Assembly: GCA_041658565.1 (NCBI GenBank)
Contig: JBAZZY010000007.1
Location: forward strand, 1-64,000
Length of the DNA stretch: 64,000 nucleotides
Direction of reading: 5' to 3'
Source: Actinomycetota bacterium
GTDB taxonomy: Bacteria; Actinomycetota; AC-67
Made by a program: the position numbers and the translations under genes. Under the pieces are notes generated by a model. It was not told where the DNA came from. It made no database searches and saw only the letters and a list, made by a program, of their open reading frames with translations. Shown in pieces: positions 14,174-23,414 of the stretch. Position 1 is the first letter of the stretch; every line of letters begins with the position of its first letter.

Positions 14174-16585
14174 ATGGCGCGGACTCGGCCACCACTTCGT
14201 TCACCGCAACGGGGAAGGGTCCGCATCGGCGTCGCAGTCACCGCGCTTGCGCTTGCCGTAGGACCGGCGCGCGCGGCGATCCCGGAGGCCGTCCCCGATC
14301 TCCCGGTTCTCGGTCCTCAAACGCCGGTCGGCTCCATCGTCACCGCCCCTGCGGACTCCGCGGCGCCGACGCTCAAGACGATCGACGGGGACATCTCCGA
14401 CTGGACGGGCGACATCACGCGCCTCGGCGGCACATCCATCTATTCGCGCGGAGAGTTCGTCTACCAAGACTTCCTGATGGACGCGTGGGGAGCCGACGAC
14501 GGCGCCGACGCGCAGCGCCTCCAAACACTCAAGCCTGCGGCCGAGACCGAGCCGCGCACGTATCGAGTGGACGCGCTGATCCAAGCGGCCGGGGATCAGT
14601 TCGGGGCTCCGGCGCCGTTCGGCGCGCAGGTCCACTACGGCGACGCGGTCCCTCCGCCGGAACTTCGAAACCAGGCCGACATCGAGGAGGTTCGCGTCGC
14701 AGCCGACCCGGAACGTTTGCTCTTTCTGGCGCGCACGAGCGGAATGACGCAGAGCCCCGCCACGGCCGCGCTGATCCTTCTCGACACAGAGCCGGGCGGC
14801 TCCTACGCGGCGCCGGGCCTAGCGTCGACCAAAGCGGAATGGGCTTTCCTGGTTGCCGGGGACAAGGTGTTGAGCGCGGCCTACCGGGGAGCCGCCGCAA
14901 CCTTCGATTGCGCATTCCCCTGCCTGCCGTCCGGGTTCGAAGTCGCGACAAACCCCGGCCAGGCGGGCGCCGACAACGAGTACGACAACGCGATCGAGGT
15001 TTCCATCTCGCGGGCCGCGCTTGCGCAGGACTCCGCGTTGCCGACCTCGATCGGCGTCGGCGTCGCAACCGGGGTCGTGGATTCCACGACCGAGCCGACC
15101 GGCCTCGCGCGCGTGGCGACCGGGGATGGGAAGTCGGATCTTCTCAATGTGGCGTTCCGCAACGAGCCCGCGCGCGTCCGAATGGATCAGGAGCAAGCGC
15201 TCGCGTTGCACGACGGGACCATCGATCGCTTCATGGCGACGGTTGACCTCGGCAAGCTCGCGGGCGGCTGCACCCAGACCTTCCGTCCCCGACCCGGTTA
15301 CTACGAACGGATCTATCTTTCTCACTCCGCGGTTAACCGCGAGGCGGAGACCGACGGGTCCTTCCAGGGCGCCTTCCAACCCTACGGGCTGTACGTGCCG
15401 ATGAGCTATCGGCCCGGCACGCCCAATCCTGCCACCTACTGGCTGCACTTCAACGGTGGACGGGGAAACGATGCGGCCGCCTGGGTTCCCGGGATCATTC
15501 GCCAGCTCGGCGAGGATCGCGGCAACATCGTGATCTCCCCGAACGGACGCGGCACCGGGAGCGCCTTCGTGGGCCGGGCCCACGAAGACTTCCTCGAGGT
15601 TTGGGACGACGCAATGGCTTGGGTCAACATCGACCCCGATCGCGTGTTCCTGTCGGGCTACTCCATGGGCGGCTTCGGCGCGTACCTGATCGGCCTGCTC
15701 TACCCGGACCGGTTCGCGGCGGCGTTCCCGACATCGGGGACCACCGTCGCCGGGCCGCCGGATGTGTTTCGCATTGCCGAGGGCGGCGACGAGGCTCCGC
15801 TGGACCTCATCAACATTCTGGAGAACGCGCGAAACCTCCCCTACGTCATGTACCACGGCGGCAACGACGAACTGATTCCGGTTACGAACGCCGTTCTCGC
15901 GGGCGCGCGCTTGGCGCAACTCGGCTACCAGTACCGCCTCTACGCGTTCCCCGGATACGAGCACTACTCGTTCGCGATCGTGGACGAGTGGAAGGCGGCC
16001 GCGCGCTACCTCGATGGATTCCGACGCGATCCGGATCCGGCGCGCGTGACCTACCGAGTGTGGCCGGCGCTGGAACACGTTGTCGAGACCGAGAGCATGC
16101 CGTCGGGCGCGACCATCGATTACAACTTCGACGGTGCTTACTGGATCGACGAGTTGCGCGCGCGCGACGGGGATCCTGCAGATCCGAAAACCTTCGGCAG
16201 CATCGACGCGCAGACCCTCGGGCGAGGTGCTCGACAAGTCCTCGGGCTCCCGGAAGCGGGAACCGTTGAACTCGGCCAGTTCACGCCGTTCGTGATGACC
16301 GGCATGCGTTGGGCGAGCGCCGGCGCGATCGCCCCTTCAAACGCTTTCTCTGTCACGCTCGCCAACATCGCGGACGGTCGGCTGGACGTGGCTCGGATGG
16401 GATTAGGAACTGCCGCGCCGATCACGGCGACCGTGACCACCGACGGACCTACCACGCTCCGACTCGCCGGCACGTGGGCCGACCCGCCAACAGTGACCGG
16501 AGCCCCCGGCTCTCTCTACGAAAACGGAGAACTCGCGGTTTCTTTCTCCGCAGCCGGCACGTACGCCCTCGCGATCCAGCCATAG
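14174..16585 (+). CDS. large secreted esterase/peptidase-like alpha/beta hydrolase
   Basis: 803-residue exported protein. A signal peptide (RIGVAVTALALAVGPARA) is followed by about 350 residues of beta-rich, DOMON-like sequence (IDGDISDWTGD, then repeated short strands). An alpha/beta hydrolase domain starts near residue 410: WLHFNGGRGND (oxyanion strand), GYSMGG with nucleophile S497, GGNDELIPV (acid) and GYEHYSF (histidine). A C-terminal beta domain ends the protein. The catalytic part resembles PHB-depolymerase/prolyl-oligopeptidase-like esterases. The ATG at 14174 follows AAGGAG at 7 nt, which decides the start over an ATG at 14144. Confidence 0.83.
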   Translation: MARTRPPLRSPQRGRVRIGVAVTALALAVGPARAAIPEAVPDLPVLGPQTPVGSIVTAPADSAAPTLKTIDGDISDWTGDITRLGGTSIYSRGEFVYQDFLMDAWGADDGADAQRLQTLKPAAETEPRTYRVDALIQAAGDQFGAPAPFGAQVHYGDAVPPPELRNQADIEEVRVAADPERLLFLARTSGMTQSPATAALILLDTEPGGSYAAPGLASTKAEWAFLVAGDKVLSAAYRGAAATFDCAFPCLPSGFEVATNPGQAGADNEYDNAIEVSISRAALAQDSALPTSIGVGVATGVVDSTTEPTGLARVATGDGKSDLLNVAFRNEPARVRMDQEQALALHDGTIDRFMATVDLGKLAGGCTQTFRPRPGYYERIYLSHSAVNREAETDGSFQGAFQPYGLYVPMSYRPGTPNPATYWLHFNGGRGNDAAAWVPGIIRQLGEDRGNIVISPNGRGTGSAFVGRAHEDFLEVWDDAMAWVNIDPDRVFLSGYSMGGFGAYLIGLLYPDRFAAAFPTSGTTVAGPPDVFRIAEGGDEAPLDLINILENARNLPYVMYHGGNDELIPVTNAVLAGARLAQLGYQYRLYAFPGYEHYSFAIVDEWKAAARYLDGFRRDPDPARVTYRVWPALEHVVETESMPSGATIDYNFDGAYWIDELRARDGDPADPKTFGSIDAQTLGRGARQVLGLPEAGTVELGQFTPFVMTGMRWASAGAIAPSNAFSVTLANIADGRLDVARMGLGTAAPITATVTTDGPTTLRLAGTWADPPTVTGAPGSLYENGELAVSFSAAGTYALAIQP

Positions 16586-16751
16586 TCGAACGCGTCACGC
16601 CTCGCGCGGTCCCCGTCGCCCGAGGGAGTCGGGACGCGCCACACCGATCCGTCGAGGGTGGCACTATGCTGGCCGAACTCACGCGTCCGGCGAAACGAAG
16701 CTACGTTCTGTGTTGGTGGACCAGGAGAGCGCGGCCGAGAAAGGTGTGCTG

Positions 16752-17105
16752 TTGAGCCAATCAGAGCAGGATCGACGGATCGACTACATCGAGTTCCCGG
16801 CCCCCGACGTGGCGGCCGCCAAGCAGTTCTTCTCCGCAGTGTTCGGCTGGGAATTCACAGACTACGGTCCGGACTACACGAGTTTCGTCGACGGCAGGCT
16901 TGCCGGAGGATTCACAACGGAAGGAGTTGTTGCGGCGGGCGGCCCTCTCGTTGTGCTCTACGCGACCGACCTCGAAACCATCAAGACGAGCGTCGCGACA
17001 CAAGGAGGCGCGATCACGAAGGAAACCTTCGAGTTCCCCGGCGGCCGGCGCTTCCACTTCCGCGATCCCAACGGCAACGAACTGGCGGTATGGACCGACC
17101 GGTGA
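16752..17105 (+). CDS. glyoxalase/bleomycin-resistance-fold protein
   Basis: About 117 residues in a vicinal-oxygen-chelate fold: RIDYIEFPAPDVAAAKQFFSAVFGWEF at the N-terminus and the C-terminal FEFPGGRRFHFRDPNGNELAVW, the hallmark of VOC enzymes of the lactoylglutathione lyase-like family. Starts are uncertain: TTG at 16752 has GAGAAAGG at 7 nt and is chosen; GTGs at 16710 and 16746 are alternatives. It converges on the large subtilase gene with a strong hairpin between them. The substrate is unknown. Confidence 0.82.
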   Translation: MSQSEQDRRIDYIEFPAPDVAAAKQFFSAVFGWEFTDYGPDYTSFVDGRLAGGFTTEGVVAAGGPLVVLYATDLETIKTSVATQGGAITKETFEFPGGRRFHFRDPNGNELAVWTDR

Positions 17106-17176
17106 CTCGACGCAACGGGGCGGCATCAGTGCCCGCGCGCCGCGACTCGCCGCCCGGCCGTCAGGCGGTTGTTGTC

Positions 17177-17218
17177 ACGACCGGAGCTCCGCCGCCGACG
17201 CGGCGAAGCTCCGGTCGT
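17177..17218. terminator. bidirectional hairpin between convergent genes
   Basis: 18-bp arms (17177-17194 and 17201-17218) with a single mismatch around a 6-nt loop CCGACG. It sits between the stops of the glyoxalase-like gene and the subtilase gene. No long T-run flanks it, so termination efficiency is uncertain. Confidence 0.6.
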
Positions 17219-17227
17219 CGGTGGGTC

Positions 17228-20200
17228 TTAGCAGCCGGGCGCGCGCGCGACGGGTGTCGTGTAGTTCCCGGTGTTGGCAAGGTCGTGTTGGTACTTCGGC
17301 CACTCGGTCGCCTGGCACGCCGAGCCCTTCGTGCGCCACACGAACAGGTTTCCTTCGCGCGTCATCATCGCGACCTCCACCTTGCCGTCGCCGTCGAAGT
17401 CGCCGACGCCCGGAGTCGATACAACCCACCCACCGGTGAACTTCGGCCAGCCCTGCGGGCGCGCGCCGCCGATCGAGTACGCCTGCAGGTCGTACATCGC
17501 ACTCCCCTGCAAGACGTCGGCGAACCCGTCACCGTCGACGTCGGCAATCGCCGGAGTGTTGAAGAACTGCAGATCGTTCATCTGCGCCGGGAACCCGGGC
17601 ATGAATGTTCCGGTGCGCACATCCCACGCGGAGACGTGATCCTCGGCTCCGAGTTGCTGCTCGGGAACCACGACGTCCAACAGCCGCTTCAGCCCGGTTG
17701 TTCCCATCGCTAGCGACATCGGTGAGTTCGGTCCCGCGAGACGCCCCCACACCGCACCGCCCAGCGAGGGAATCGACGGGCCGTCGGTCGCTTGCGGGTT
17801 CTTGAACTCCGCTTGCGCGGAACCCGTCGTGATGTAGCCACCACCGGGCTGGTTTCCGTAGTAGGAGGTGCCGTCCGGGTTGAGCACGTACAGCGGTCCG
17901 GCGATCGATGCGGTCGCGATCACCGTCTTGCCGTCGATCTGTCCGATGGTGGGCGCGCCGTCCGAGCCCGCCCCCACATCCGGCAACAACTCCGGAGTGA
18001 GCAACGCGATCTTCACCGGCCATCCGGGAACGTACGCGTTGTCTCCAAGACCTGAGACGGTCTCCGACCCCGAGTGCGCCGTCCCGTCGTGCCGCAGCGC
18101 GTACACGCGCGTGTTCGCCGGGTCCATTACAAAGCCGCCCAGGCTGATCGCCGTCATCGCCGGGTCTCGCAGAGACAAGTTCGGCGTTTCCTTGTACTCC
18201 TCGTTTACGTTCGCGAGGACTTCGACGAACCCATCTCCGTCTATGTCTCCGACGCTCACGCCGCCGAACACTTGCCGCCCGTAGAAAGGCTGGGCATCGC
18301 CCTTGAAGGAAACGCGGTGTGAAACCGGATCCACCGACTCGACCTTCTCGGGATCACGCAGCAACACCGGCCATCCGGCAACCGGAGTCCCGTCGGCGTG
18401 CCACGCATACACGTGTCCGTCCCACGAGCCCACGATCACCTCCGGCCCGGTCGTGGAAGGATCCAGATCCGCAACGGCGGGATGTGCCGTGAAAGCGCGG
18501 TCCACCGTGTTGATCGAGTCGCGCGCGTGGTGCTCTCCCCACGCGTCGCAGGTCGCGAGGTCCGCACCGGGCTCCTGGCATCCCGGATCACGCGAGTACG
18601 CGGGGTTGGAATGGCGGACCCAAGCGAGCGATCCGTCGGCGCGCCACACGTGGACCGTACCGCTGTGGTCGGCTACTGCGATCTCGGGCGATCCGTCGCC
18701 GTCCAAATCGGCGATCGCGGGCGACCCCAAAAGGAACGGCTCATACACTTGCGAGGAGATCTCGCCGCGGGTGAACCCGTTGTCACCGGTACTGGGAAGC
18801 GGAACGAGATCGGAACGGACCGGGAAGCCGCCCATCTCATTCCCGTTGGGTTCGAACGCGTGAACAAATCCGTTTCCGTCCGAGAGCACGAGTTCGTTGC
18901 CGCCGTCGGAGTTCAGATCGGCGAACGCCGGGGACCCGCCTCCGTCGGCGTTGAGGTTGATCGGAAACCCACCCATGAGTGCGGGATCAGCGTGCGAGAA
19001 GAACTGTCGCTGCTCGATCGCATCGGGGATCCGACTTGCCGCGTCGAGCGTTGCGTTGCGTCGGTCGCGCACGATCACTCGCACGCGGAACGCGTCCTTC
19101 TCCGGTAGATCACGCGACGTGGGGTCGTTCGCAGGCGTGTAGGCGGGCACAGCGCGGTTGATCGCGCGCCGCACAGCCGCGAGATTCAGGTTGGCGAGCA
19201 CGCCGGTTTTCGGTGCGCTCCCCGACCCCGAGGCGATCGTGGTCCACTTGTCATGCACCGGCCAGGGCGCGGACTGCACGCCGGGCGCGAACTGCACTTC
19301 ATAGGTGTAGCCCGCGGTGCTCCGCGGCGCCGAGACCGAGCCGACGATCGGAATGCTTCCGCTGGTCGGCAAGATCTCCCACCAACGCGGAGAGGTCATG
19401 TCTGCCTGCGGCGGAATCGCGCCGCGCTGAACCAGTCGAACGGCCCTATCGGCGTTCGCGCGCCCCCATCCCGTGATCTGGTCCCAATCCCGTGTCGTGA
19501 CGTAGCGCACGGTATCGGGCAGCGAGGTCACGAAGTTGTTCGGCGGGAATGGCGCCGCCGGGTCCGAGAAGTTGATGTCGTCCGCCGACGCGCGGAAGAT
19601 CTGCTTGGCCTCTTCGGAGGACAGCGGACGACCGGAAGCGTCGGGGGCGATGTCGCCCTTTTGCACCGCGTTACGCGCGGCTGAATACACCAGACCGGCG
19701 ATGCCGGCCGAGTTCCCCGTTGCCCCCGACGAGCAAGACCCAGAGGCTACGGACATCCAGGTGTAGCCGCCCCAGTTGGTGCATCCGTTGAACGCGAGCC
19801 AAGTGCGCGGAACCTGCACCGGATCGATGCCCTGCATGACGCTATTCACGACCATCGTGTGGTTCAGCGCCGCAGGGTAGTTGTGGTGGCCGGCTTCTTC
19901 GTCGGCCTCACTCGCAACGATCAGCACTCCGTGGCTGTAGGCGTAGTCCGCGGCCGCCTGCGCGAATCCGGTGTGGTTCAGCGTGCCGAGCGCTTCCTGG
20001 ATCAAGCTCACGCCGTTGTCGACCGCGTAAACAACACCCTCGGCCCAGTTGTTGATCTGCGCGATGAAGGAGTCGCCGACGCGCAACGGCATGAACATGC
20101 AGTTCGGGCACTGAGTATCGGCCTTCTCGATTTCGGCGCTGGAATCCCCGGCTTCGCCGGTCCCGTGCCCGTAGTCGGTGTCGTCGAAGGCATCGTTGTC

Positions 20201-20854
20201 GTGCTGGAAGAAGTCCCAGCCGGCGATGTCGTCGGCGTAGCCGTTGTCGTCCTGGTCGATCGAGTCCGAGAACGTGTGGATCAAATCGTCCGGAGTCAGA
20301 TACGAACCGTTGTGCGGTGTCAGGCGCGAGTCGTGCTCATAGTCGGCGATGTTGAAGACGCCGTCGCCGTTGACGTCGTAGTCATGCAAGCCACCGTCGC
20401 CGCGCGCGTCGGAACACGTCCCGGCGCACGGAAGCGGAAGCTCGCCCATGTTCAGGTGCATCTTGTTGACGAGCGAAGGCCGGTCCCACAGGATCCCGGA
20501 GTCCATCACCGCGATGACGGTGTCGGGACGTCCGGTGGTGACTTCCCACGCAAGGTTCGTGCTCGAGCCCTCGACACCGAAAAGCTCTTGCGGGTTATTC
20601 GCAACCGTCGGGTCGTAGCTGGTGTCGCCCGGCTGCGGCGCGTAACTCGTCAGTTCCCAATCACCCTGGCAGTCGAAGTTCTGCGGCAGGTCGGAGTCCG
20701 GCGTCCGCGGGCACTCACCGTGATTGATGTGCAACCGCGTGTAGTCGTACGGATCACCGGGAACTACGGGGAACGGGAACGTCGCTCCTGCCGGCAGAAG
20801 CGAGGCGGCCGTAGCAATGACCGCGAGCAAGACGAGTACGCGTGTTTTCATCAC
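17228..20854 (-). CDS. secreted subtilisin-family (S8) peptidase with FG-GAP/VCBS repeats
   Basis: 1208-residue exported protein. A signal peptide spans residues 1-24. The peptidase domain covers about 100-470: catalytic D118 in VIAVMDSGI, H230 in YGHGTGEAG, S382 in GATGNSAGIAG. The usual GTSMA is GNSAG here, and the expected oxyanion Asn loop reads ASEADEE (about 314-320), so activity is not assured. The C-terminal 550 residues hold at least five FG-GAP/VCBS-type repeats with Ca2+-binding DxDGDG loops (ADLDGDGSPEIAV, ADVDGDGFADV, GDFDGDGKVEVAM), predicting a beta-propeller for adhesion. The start is a GTG at 20854 or the adjacent ATG at 20851. Confidence 0.85.
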   Translation of the reverse strand: MMKTRVLVLLAVIATAASLLPAGATFPFPVVPGDPYDYTRLHINHGECPRTPDSDLPQNFDCQGDWELTSYAPQPGDTSYDPTVANNPQELFGVEGSSTNLAWEVTTGRPDTVIAVMDSGILWDRPSLVNKMHLNMGELPLPCAGTCSDARGDGGLHDYDVNGDGVFNIADYEHDSRLTPHNGSYLTPDDLIHTFSDSIDQDDNGYADDIAGWDFFQHDNDAFDDTDYGHGTGEAGDSSAEIEKADTQCPNCMFMPLRVGDSFIAQINNWAEGVVYAVDNGVSLIQEALGTLNHTGFAQAAADYAYSHGVLIVASEADEEAGHHNYPAALNHTMVVNSVMQGIDPVQVPRTWLAFNGCTNWGGYTWMSVASGSCSSGATGNSAGIAGLVYSAARNAVQKGDIAPDASGRPLSSEEAKQIFRASADDINFSDPAAPFPPNNFVTSLPDTVRYVTTRDWDQITGWGRANADRAVRLVQRGAIPPQADMTSPRWWEILPTSGSIPIVGSVSAPRSTAGYTYEVQFAPGVQSAPWPVHDKWTTIASGSGSAPKTGVLANLNLAAVRRAINRAVPAYTPANDPTSRDLPEKDAFRVRVIVRDRRNATLDAASRIPDAIEQRQFFSHADPALMGGFPINLNADGGGSPAFADLNSDGGNELVLSDGNGFVHAFEPNGNEMGGFPVRSDLVPLPSTGDNGFTRGEISSQVYEPFLLGSPAIADLDGDGSPEIAVADHSGTVHVWRADGSLAWVRHSNPAYSRDPGCQEPGADLATCDAWGEHHARDSINTVDRAFTAHPAVADLDPSTTGPEVIVGSWDGHVYAWHADGTPVAGWPVLLRDPEKVESVDPVSHRVSFKGDAQPFYGRQVFGGVSVGDIDGDGFVEVLANVNEEYKETPNLSLRDPAMTAISLGGFVMDPANTRVYALRHDGTAHSGSETVSGLGDNAYVPGWPVKIALLTPELLPDVGAGSDGAPTIGQIDGKTVIATASIAGPLYVLNPDGTSYYGNQPGGGYITTGSAQAEFKNPQATDGPSIPSLGGAVWGRLAGPNSPMSLAMGTTGLKRLLDVVVPEQQLGAEDHVSAWDVRTGTFMPGFPAQMNDLQFFNTPAIADVDGDGFADVLQGSAMYDLQAYSIGGARPQGWPKFTGGWVVSTPGVGDFDGDGKVEVAMMTREGNLFVWRTKGSACQATEWPKYQHDLANTGNYTTPVARAPGC

Positions 20855-20993
20855 GCAACGTTCTGCGTACGCCGCGCGGTTCCTTCTGGAGAATCCCCCG
20901 CACTTACCGACCTACGATTGCAGAACCCACCAAACCGTGACTCCTTCCCGCTGGTGTAGATTTGGCTGGCCGACCCACCAAAGGGAGACGAGC

Positions 20994-21284
20994 GTGGCGC
21001 GCGGATCGACCGGGAAGAACGATGAACTCCAAGCTATTCCTGGGGTCGGGCCCAGTCTTTCCAAGGATTTGCACGACCTCGGCGTGCGACAGGTTTCCGA
21101 TCTGACGAAGCGCGACCCGCAGGTCATGTACGAGGATCTGTGTGATCTTCGCAACACGCATCAGGATCGGTGCGTCCTGTACGTCTTTCGGTGCGCGGTC
21201 TACTACGCGCGCAACTCCGATCGCGATCCGGAACTGCTCAAGTGGTGGAACTGGACCGACGCGCGCATGCAGGCGCGCGCCTAA
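20994..21284 (+). CDS. helix-hairpin-helix protein (Cdd1/pathogenicity-locus domain)
   Basis: 96-residue protein of the small Cdd1-like family. LQAIPGVGPSLSKDLHDLGVRQVSDL is a helix-hairpin-helix that can bind nucleic acid. RDPQVMYEDLCDL and DRCVLYVFRCAVYYAR are family-typical, and the C-terminus ends in WWNWTD. The GTG at 20994 has AAGGGAG at 7 nt. It overlaps the PI-PLC-like gene by 4 bp tail to tail. The family's molecular role is not established. Confidence 0.83.
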   Translation: MARGSTGKNDELQAIPGVGPSLSKDLHDLGVRQVSDLTKRDPQVMYEDLCDLRNTHQDRCVLYVFRCAVYYARNSDRDPELLKWWNWTDARMQARA

Positions 21285-22438
21285 GAACCCGAAGGTAGGC
21301 CCAGGTACTCCGCTGCGGACTCGACCGAACGCACAACGAGGCGGTCTGCTTTTTCGTAGAGGACTTGATCGGTCTCGTCGCTGGTGGTGTCGGGCGGCGG
21401 TTCGTAGCCGGGCGTGTGCGCGTGGGTTTCGATCGATAGATCGTCGCATGAGCGCGCCACAGTCGTGACCGGGTTGCAACGCGACGGCGCGCCGGGGGAT
21501 GCGCTCAGGATCAACTCATCGGGGGCGTCCGTGCTCAGGAAGTGCGCGCCGGCCGCCTTTGCGACGTCGAACTCGGAGGGACTCACGAGGTCGCGAACCA
21601 TGAAGCCCTGAGCGACGAGTCGCTGCATTCGACCGTACTTGTCTTCGCCGGCAAGGCGCGCGCCGTCGCGGCCGACGAACGCGGCGACCGCCTGCTCGGG
21701 CTCGGCCTGCACGAACATCGCGCGCCCAGCGAGACTCGTCCATCCATCGCTGTACGGCTCGGCGTGGTCGGAGCCGTCGAGCAGATACAGCACGTCGCCG
21801 CGCAAGGTGTCGAGCAGCGGCCACCCGTCGGTGGTGATGGAGTCGCGAAGGGTCTTTCCTGCCGTCGTAACGTCGTCGGGCGTGATCACTCGGCCGCCGT
21901 CGGCAAGTGCACCACCGAAAGCGTCGAAGAGCACGCGGTCGAGCTTGTCGTACTCCGCGGCCGTGAACGGTCGAGTAAATGGATCGCCGTTCTCGGGCAA
22001 CTCGGTGTTCTTCGGCGGGCCGGCGTCCTTGGGCTCGATCAGGACCGCAATCGGGTGCGCGGTGGGATGAGCGTCGGACCAGGAACGAAGCAGCGCGAGG
22101 CATTCGGAGAGCAACTCACACGTCGTGCGGTCGTCGGCGAACCACGCGTGGTAGACCTCGAAGTCGTCGCGCGCCCAGTTGTAGTGAACGTCCAGTTCCA
22201 CCTGGCGCACGTCCTGCTCCTCGAACTGGTTGGGAAGCGGCTTGCGCGAGTAATCCCACCCAAGCTGGTCCGCGTCGCGGCCGGGGAACTTCGGATCGCG
22301 GTGGTAGCTGTTGTGCGTGCCGCGCGCCTGCACATCGTTCAGCCGCAGCCCTTCCTGTGCCCCACCTTCCGCGCGCGCCGCGACACTCGCGAACGCAACC
22401 AGCACCAGCACCAGTGAGAAACCAAGTCTTCTGCTCAT
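21281..22438 (-). CDS. secreted PI-PLC-like phosphodiesterase (Ca2+-dependent type)
   Basis: 385-residue protein with a signal peptide (LGFSLVLVLVAFASVAARA) and a TIM-barrel phosphodiesterase domain. GTHNSYH near residue 39 and QVELDVHYNW about 80 carry the two catalytic histidines and metal-binding acids of the Ca2+-dependent PI-PLC C1 group. VLIEPKD, LLDTLRGDVLYLLDGS and FLSTDAPDE support the fold. Such enzymes cleave phosphoinositides or related phosphodiesters outside the cell. The ATG at 22438 follows TACGAT by 6 nt without a ribosome-binding site, suggesting leaderless translation. Confidence 0.83.
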   Translation of the reverse strand: MSRRLGFSLVLVLVAFASVAARAEGGAQEGLRLNDVQARGTHNSYHRDPKFPGRDADQLGWDYSRKPLPNQFEEQDVRQVELDVHYNWARDDFEVYHAWFADDRTTCELLSECLALLRSWSDAHPTAHPIAVLIEPKDAGPPKNTELPENGDPFTRPFTAAEYDKLDRVLFDAFGGALADGGRVITPDDVTTAGKTLRDSITTDGWPLLDTLRGDVLYLLDGSDHAEPYSDGWTSLAGRAMFVQAEPEQAVAAFVGRDGARLAGEDKYGRMQRLVAQGFMVRDLVSPSEFDVAKAAGAHFLSTDAPDELILSASPGAPSRCNPVTTVARSCDDLSIETHAHTPGYEPPPDTTSDETDQVLYEKADRLVVRSVESAAEYLGLPSGS

Positions 22439-22444
22439 ACCCAG

Positions 22445-22450
22445 ATCGTA
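22445..22450 (-). promoter_or_regulatory. -10 box of a leaderless promoter (PI-PLC-like gene)
   Basis: Minus-strand TACGAT lies 6 nt before the ATG at 22438. No Shine-Dalgarno intervenes. Confidence 0.4.
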
Positions 22451-22514
22451 TGGCAGCAAGCGCATATAGGACAAGGGGGACATTCCACGCGCCTGGGGAT
22501 TGCCGGCCGCGCGC

Positions 22515-23369
22515 CTACAAGTGCGCGCGCAGCCACTTGGCCATGCGTGGCGCGGTCTGGCCGCAATACTCCAGCGGCAGCATGTGTCCGGCGCCGCCGA
22601 GGACGAACAACTCGGCCGACGAACCGGCGCGCGCCACGAGATCCTCTTGCCCTGCAAGTGGAACCACCATGTCCCGCTCCCCCGTGATCACGTACAGCGG
22701 TTTGCCCATGGCTTCGACCGCGGGCTTGTCGTCGGGCGTGAGGAAGAAGGAAACCAACGAGTCGACGGTGTACCAACGCACGGTGCGCGGGAACCGACGC
22801 CAGCGCCGCAAAATCGCAGGGTCTTCGAACATGTCGCCGGGCGAGTACACGGCCGATAGCGGCAGCGGGACCAGCGGCAGTTGGCGCGCGGCGCGGCGGC
22901 CGGAGTCGATCAACGAGGCGAGCGCGCGCCGGCGAAGGCGCAACTCGAACGTTCCCACTTGCCGCAGATCGGCGGCGGTGTGGCACGCGACGGCGCCAAC
23001 CCGCTCATTGCCGAGTCCGGCGTAGAAAGCCACGAATCCGCCAAGGCCCGAGCCTGCCAAACCGACCGGTTGCCCGAATCGCTCGACGGCGAACCCGACT
23101 GCCTCGCCGGCGTTGGCGAGCGCGTCGTGGAAGGGCAAGTGCCCGCGCCGTCCGTCGCTCATCCCGTGGCCCTGGAAATCCACCGCGACGACGTTGAGCC
23201 CTTCGCTCCGCAACGCCTCCAAGAAATCAACGCCGGGAACCAAGTGCGAAAACATCGCGGAACTCGCGCCCATCCCGTGCAGGAACACCACGGTCGGCGA
23301 CGGTCGATCCGCCTCAAATACGGACAGCCGCAGCGCGAGATTCTTGCAAGTCACCCAGGCCGGTTTCAT
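22515..23369 (-). CDS. alpha/beta hydrolase (monoacylglycerol-lipase-like)
   Basis: 284-residue alpha/beta hydrolase without signal peptide. VVFLHGMGASSAMF forms the oxyanion loop, FQGHGMSDGRRGH is the lysophospholipase/monoglyceride-lipase signature, the nucleophile elbow is GSGLGG, the acid lies in ITGERDMVVP, and the histidine in GAGHMLP. Substrate is probably a lipid ester, by family. TAGCCT lies 9 nt upstream of the ATG. It is transcribed in the same direction as the PI-PLC-like gene. Confidence 0.85.
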   Translation of the reverse strand: MKPAWVTCKNLALRLSVFEADRPSPTVVFLHGMGASSAMFSHLVPGVDFLEALRSEGLNVVAVDFQGHGMSDGRRGHLPFHDALANAGEAVGFAVERFGQPVGLAGSGLGGFVAFYAGLGNERVGAVACHTAADLRQVGTFELRLRRRALASLIDSGRRAARQLPLVPLPLSAVYSPGDMFEDPAILRRWRRFPRTVRWYTVDSLVSFFLTPDDKPAVEAMGKPLYVITGERDMVVPLAGQEDLVARAGSSAELFVLGGAGHMLPLEYCGQTAPRMAKWLRAHL

Positions 23370-23414
23370 ACGAGTCCGAGGCTACTCCGCGACGGCCGGA
23401 CCCGGCAACGCGCG

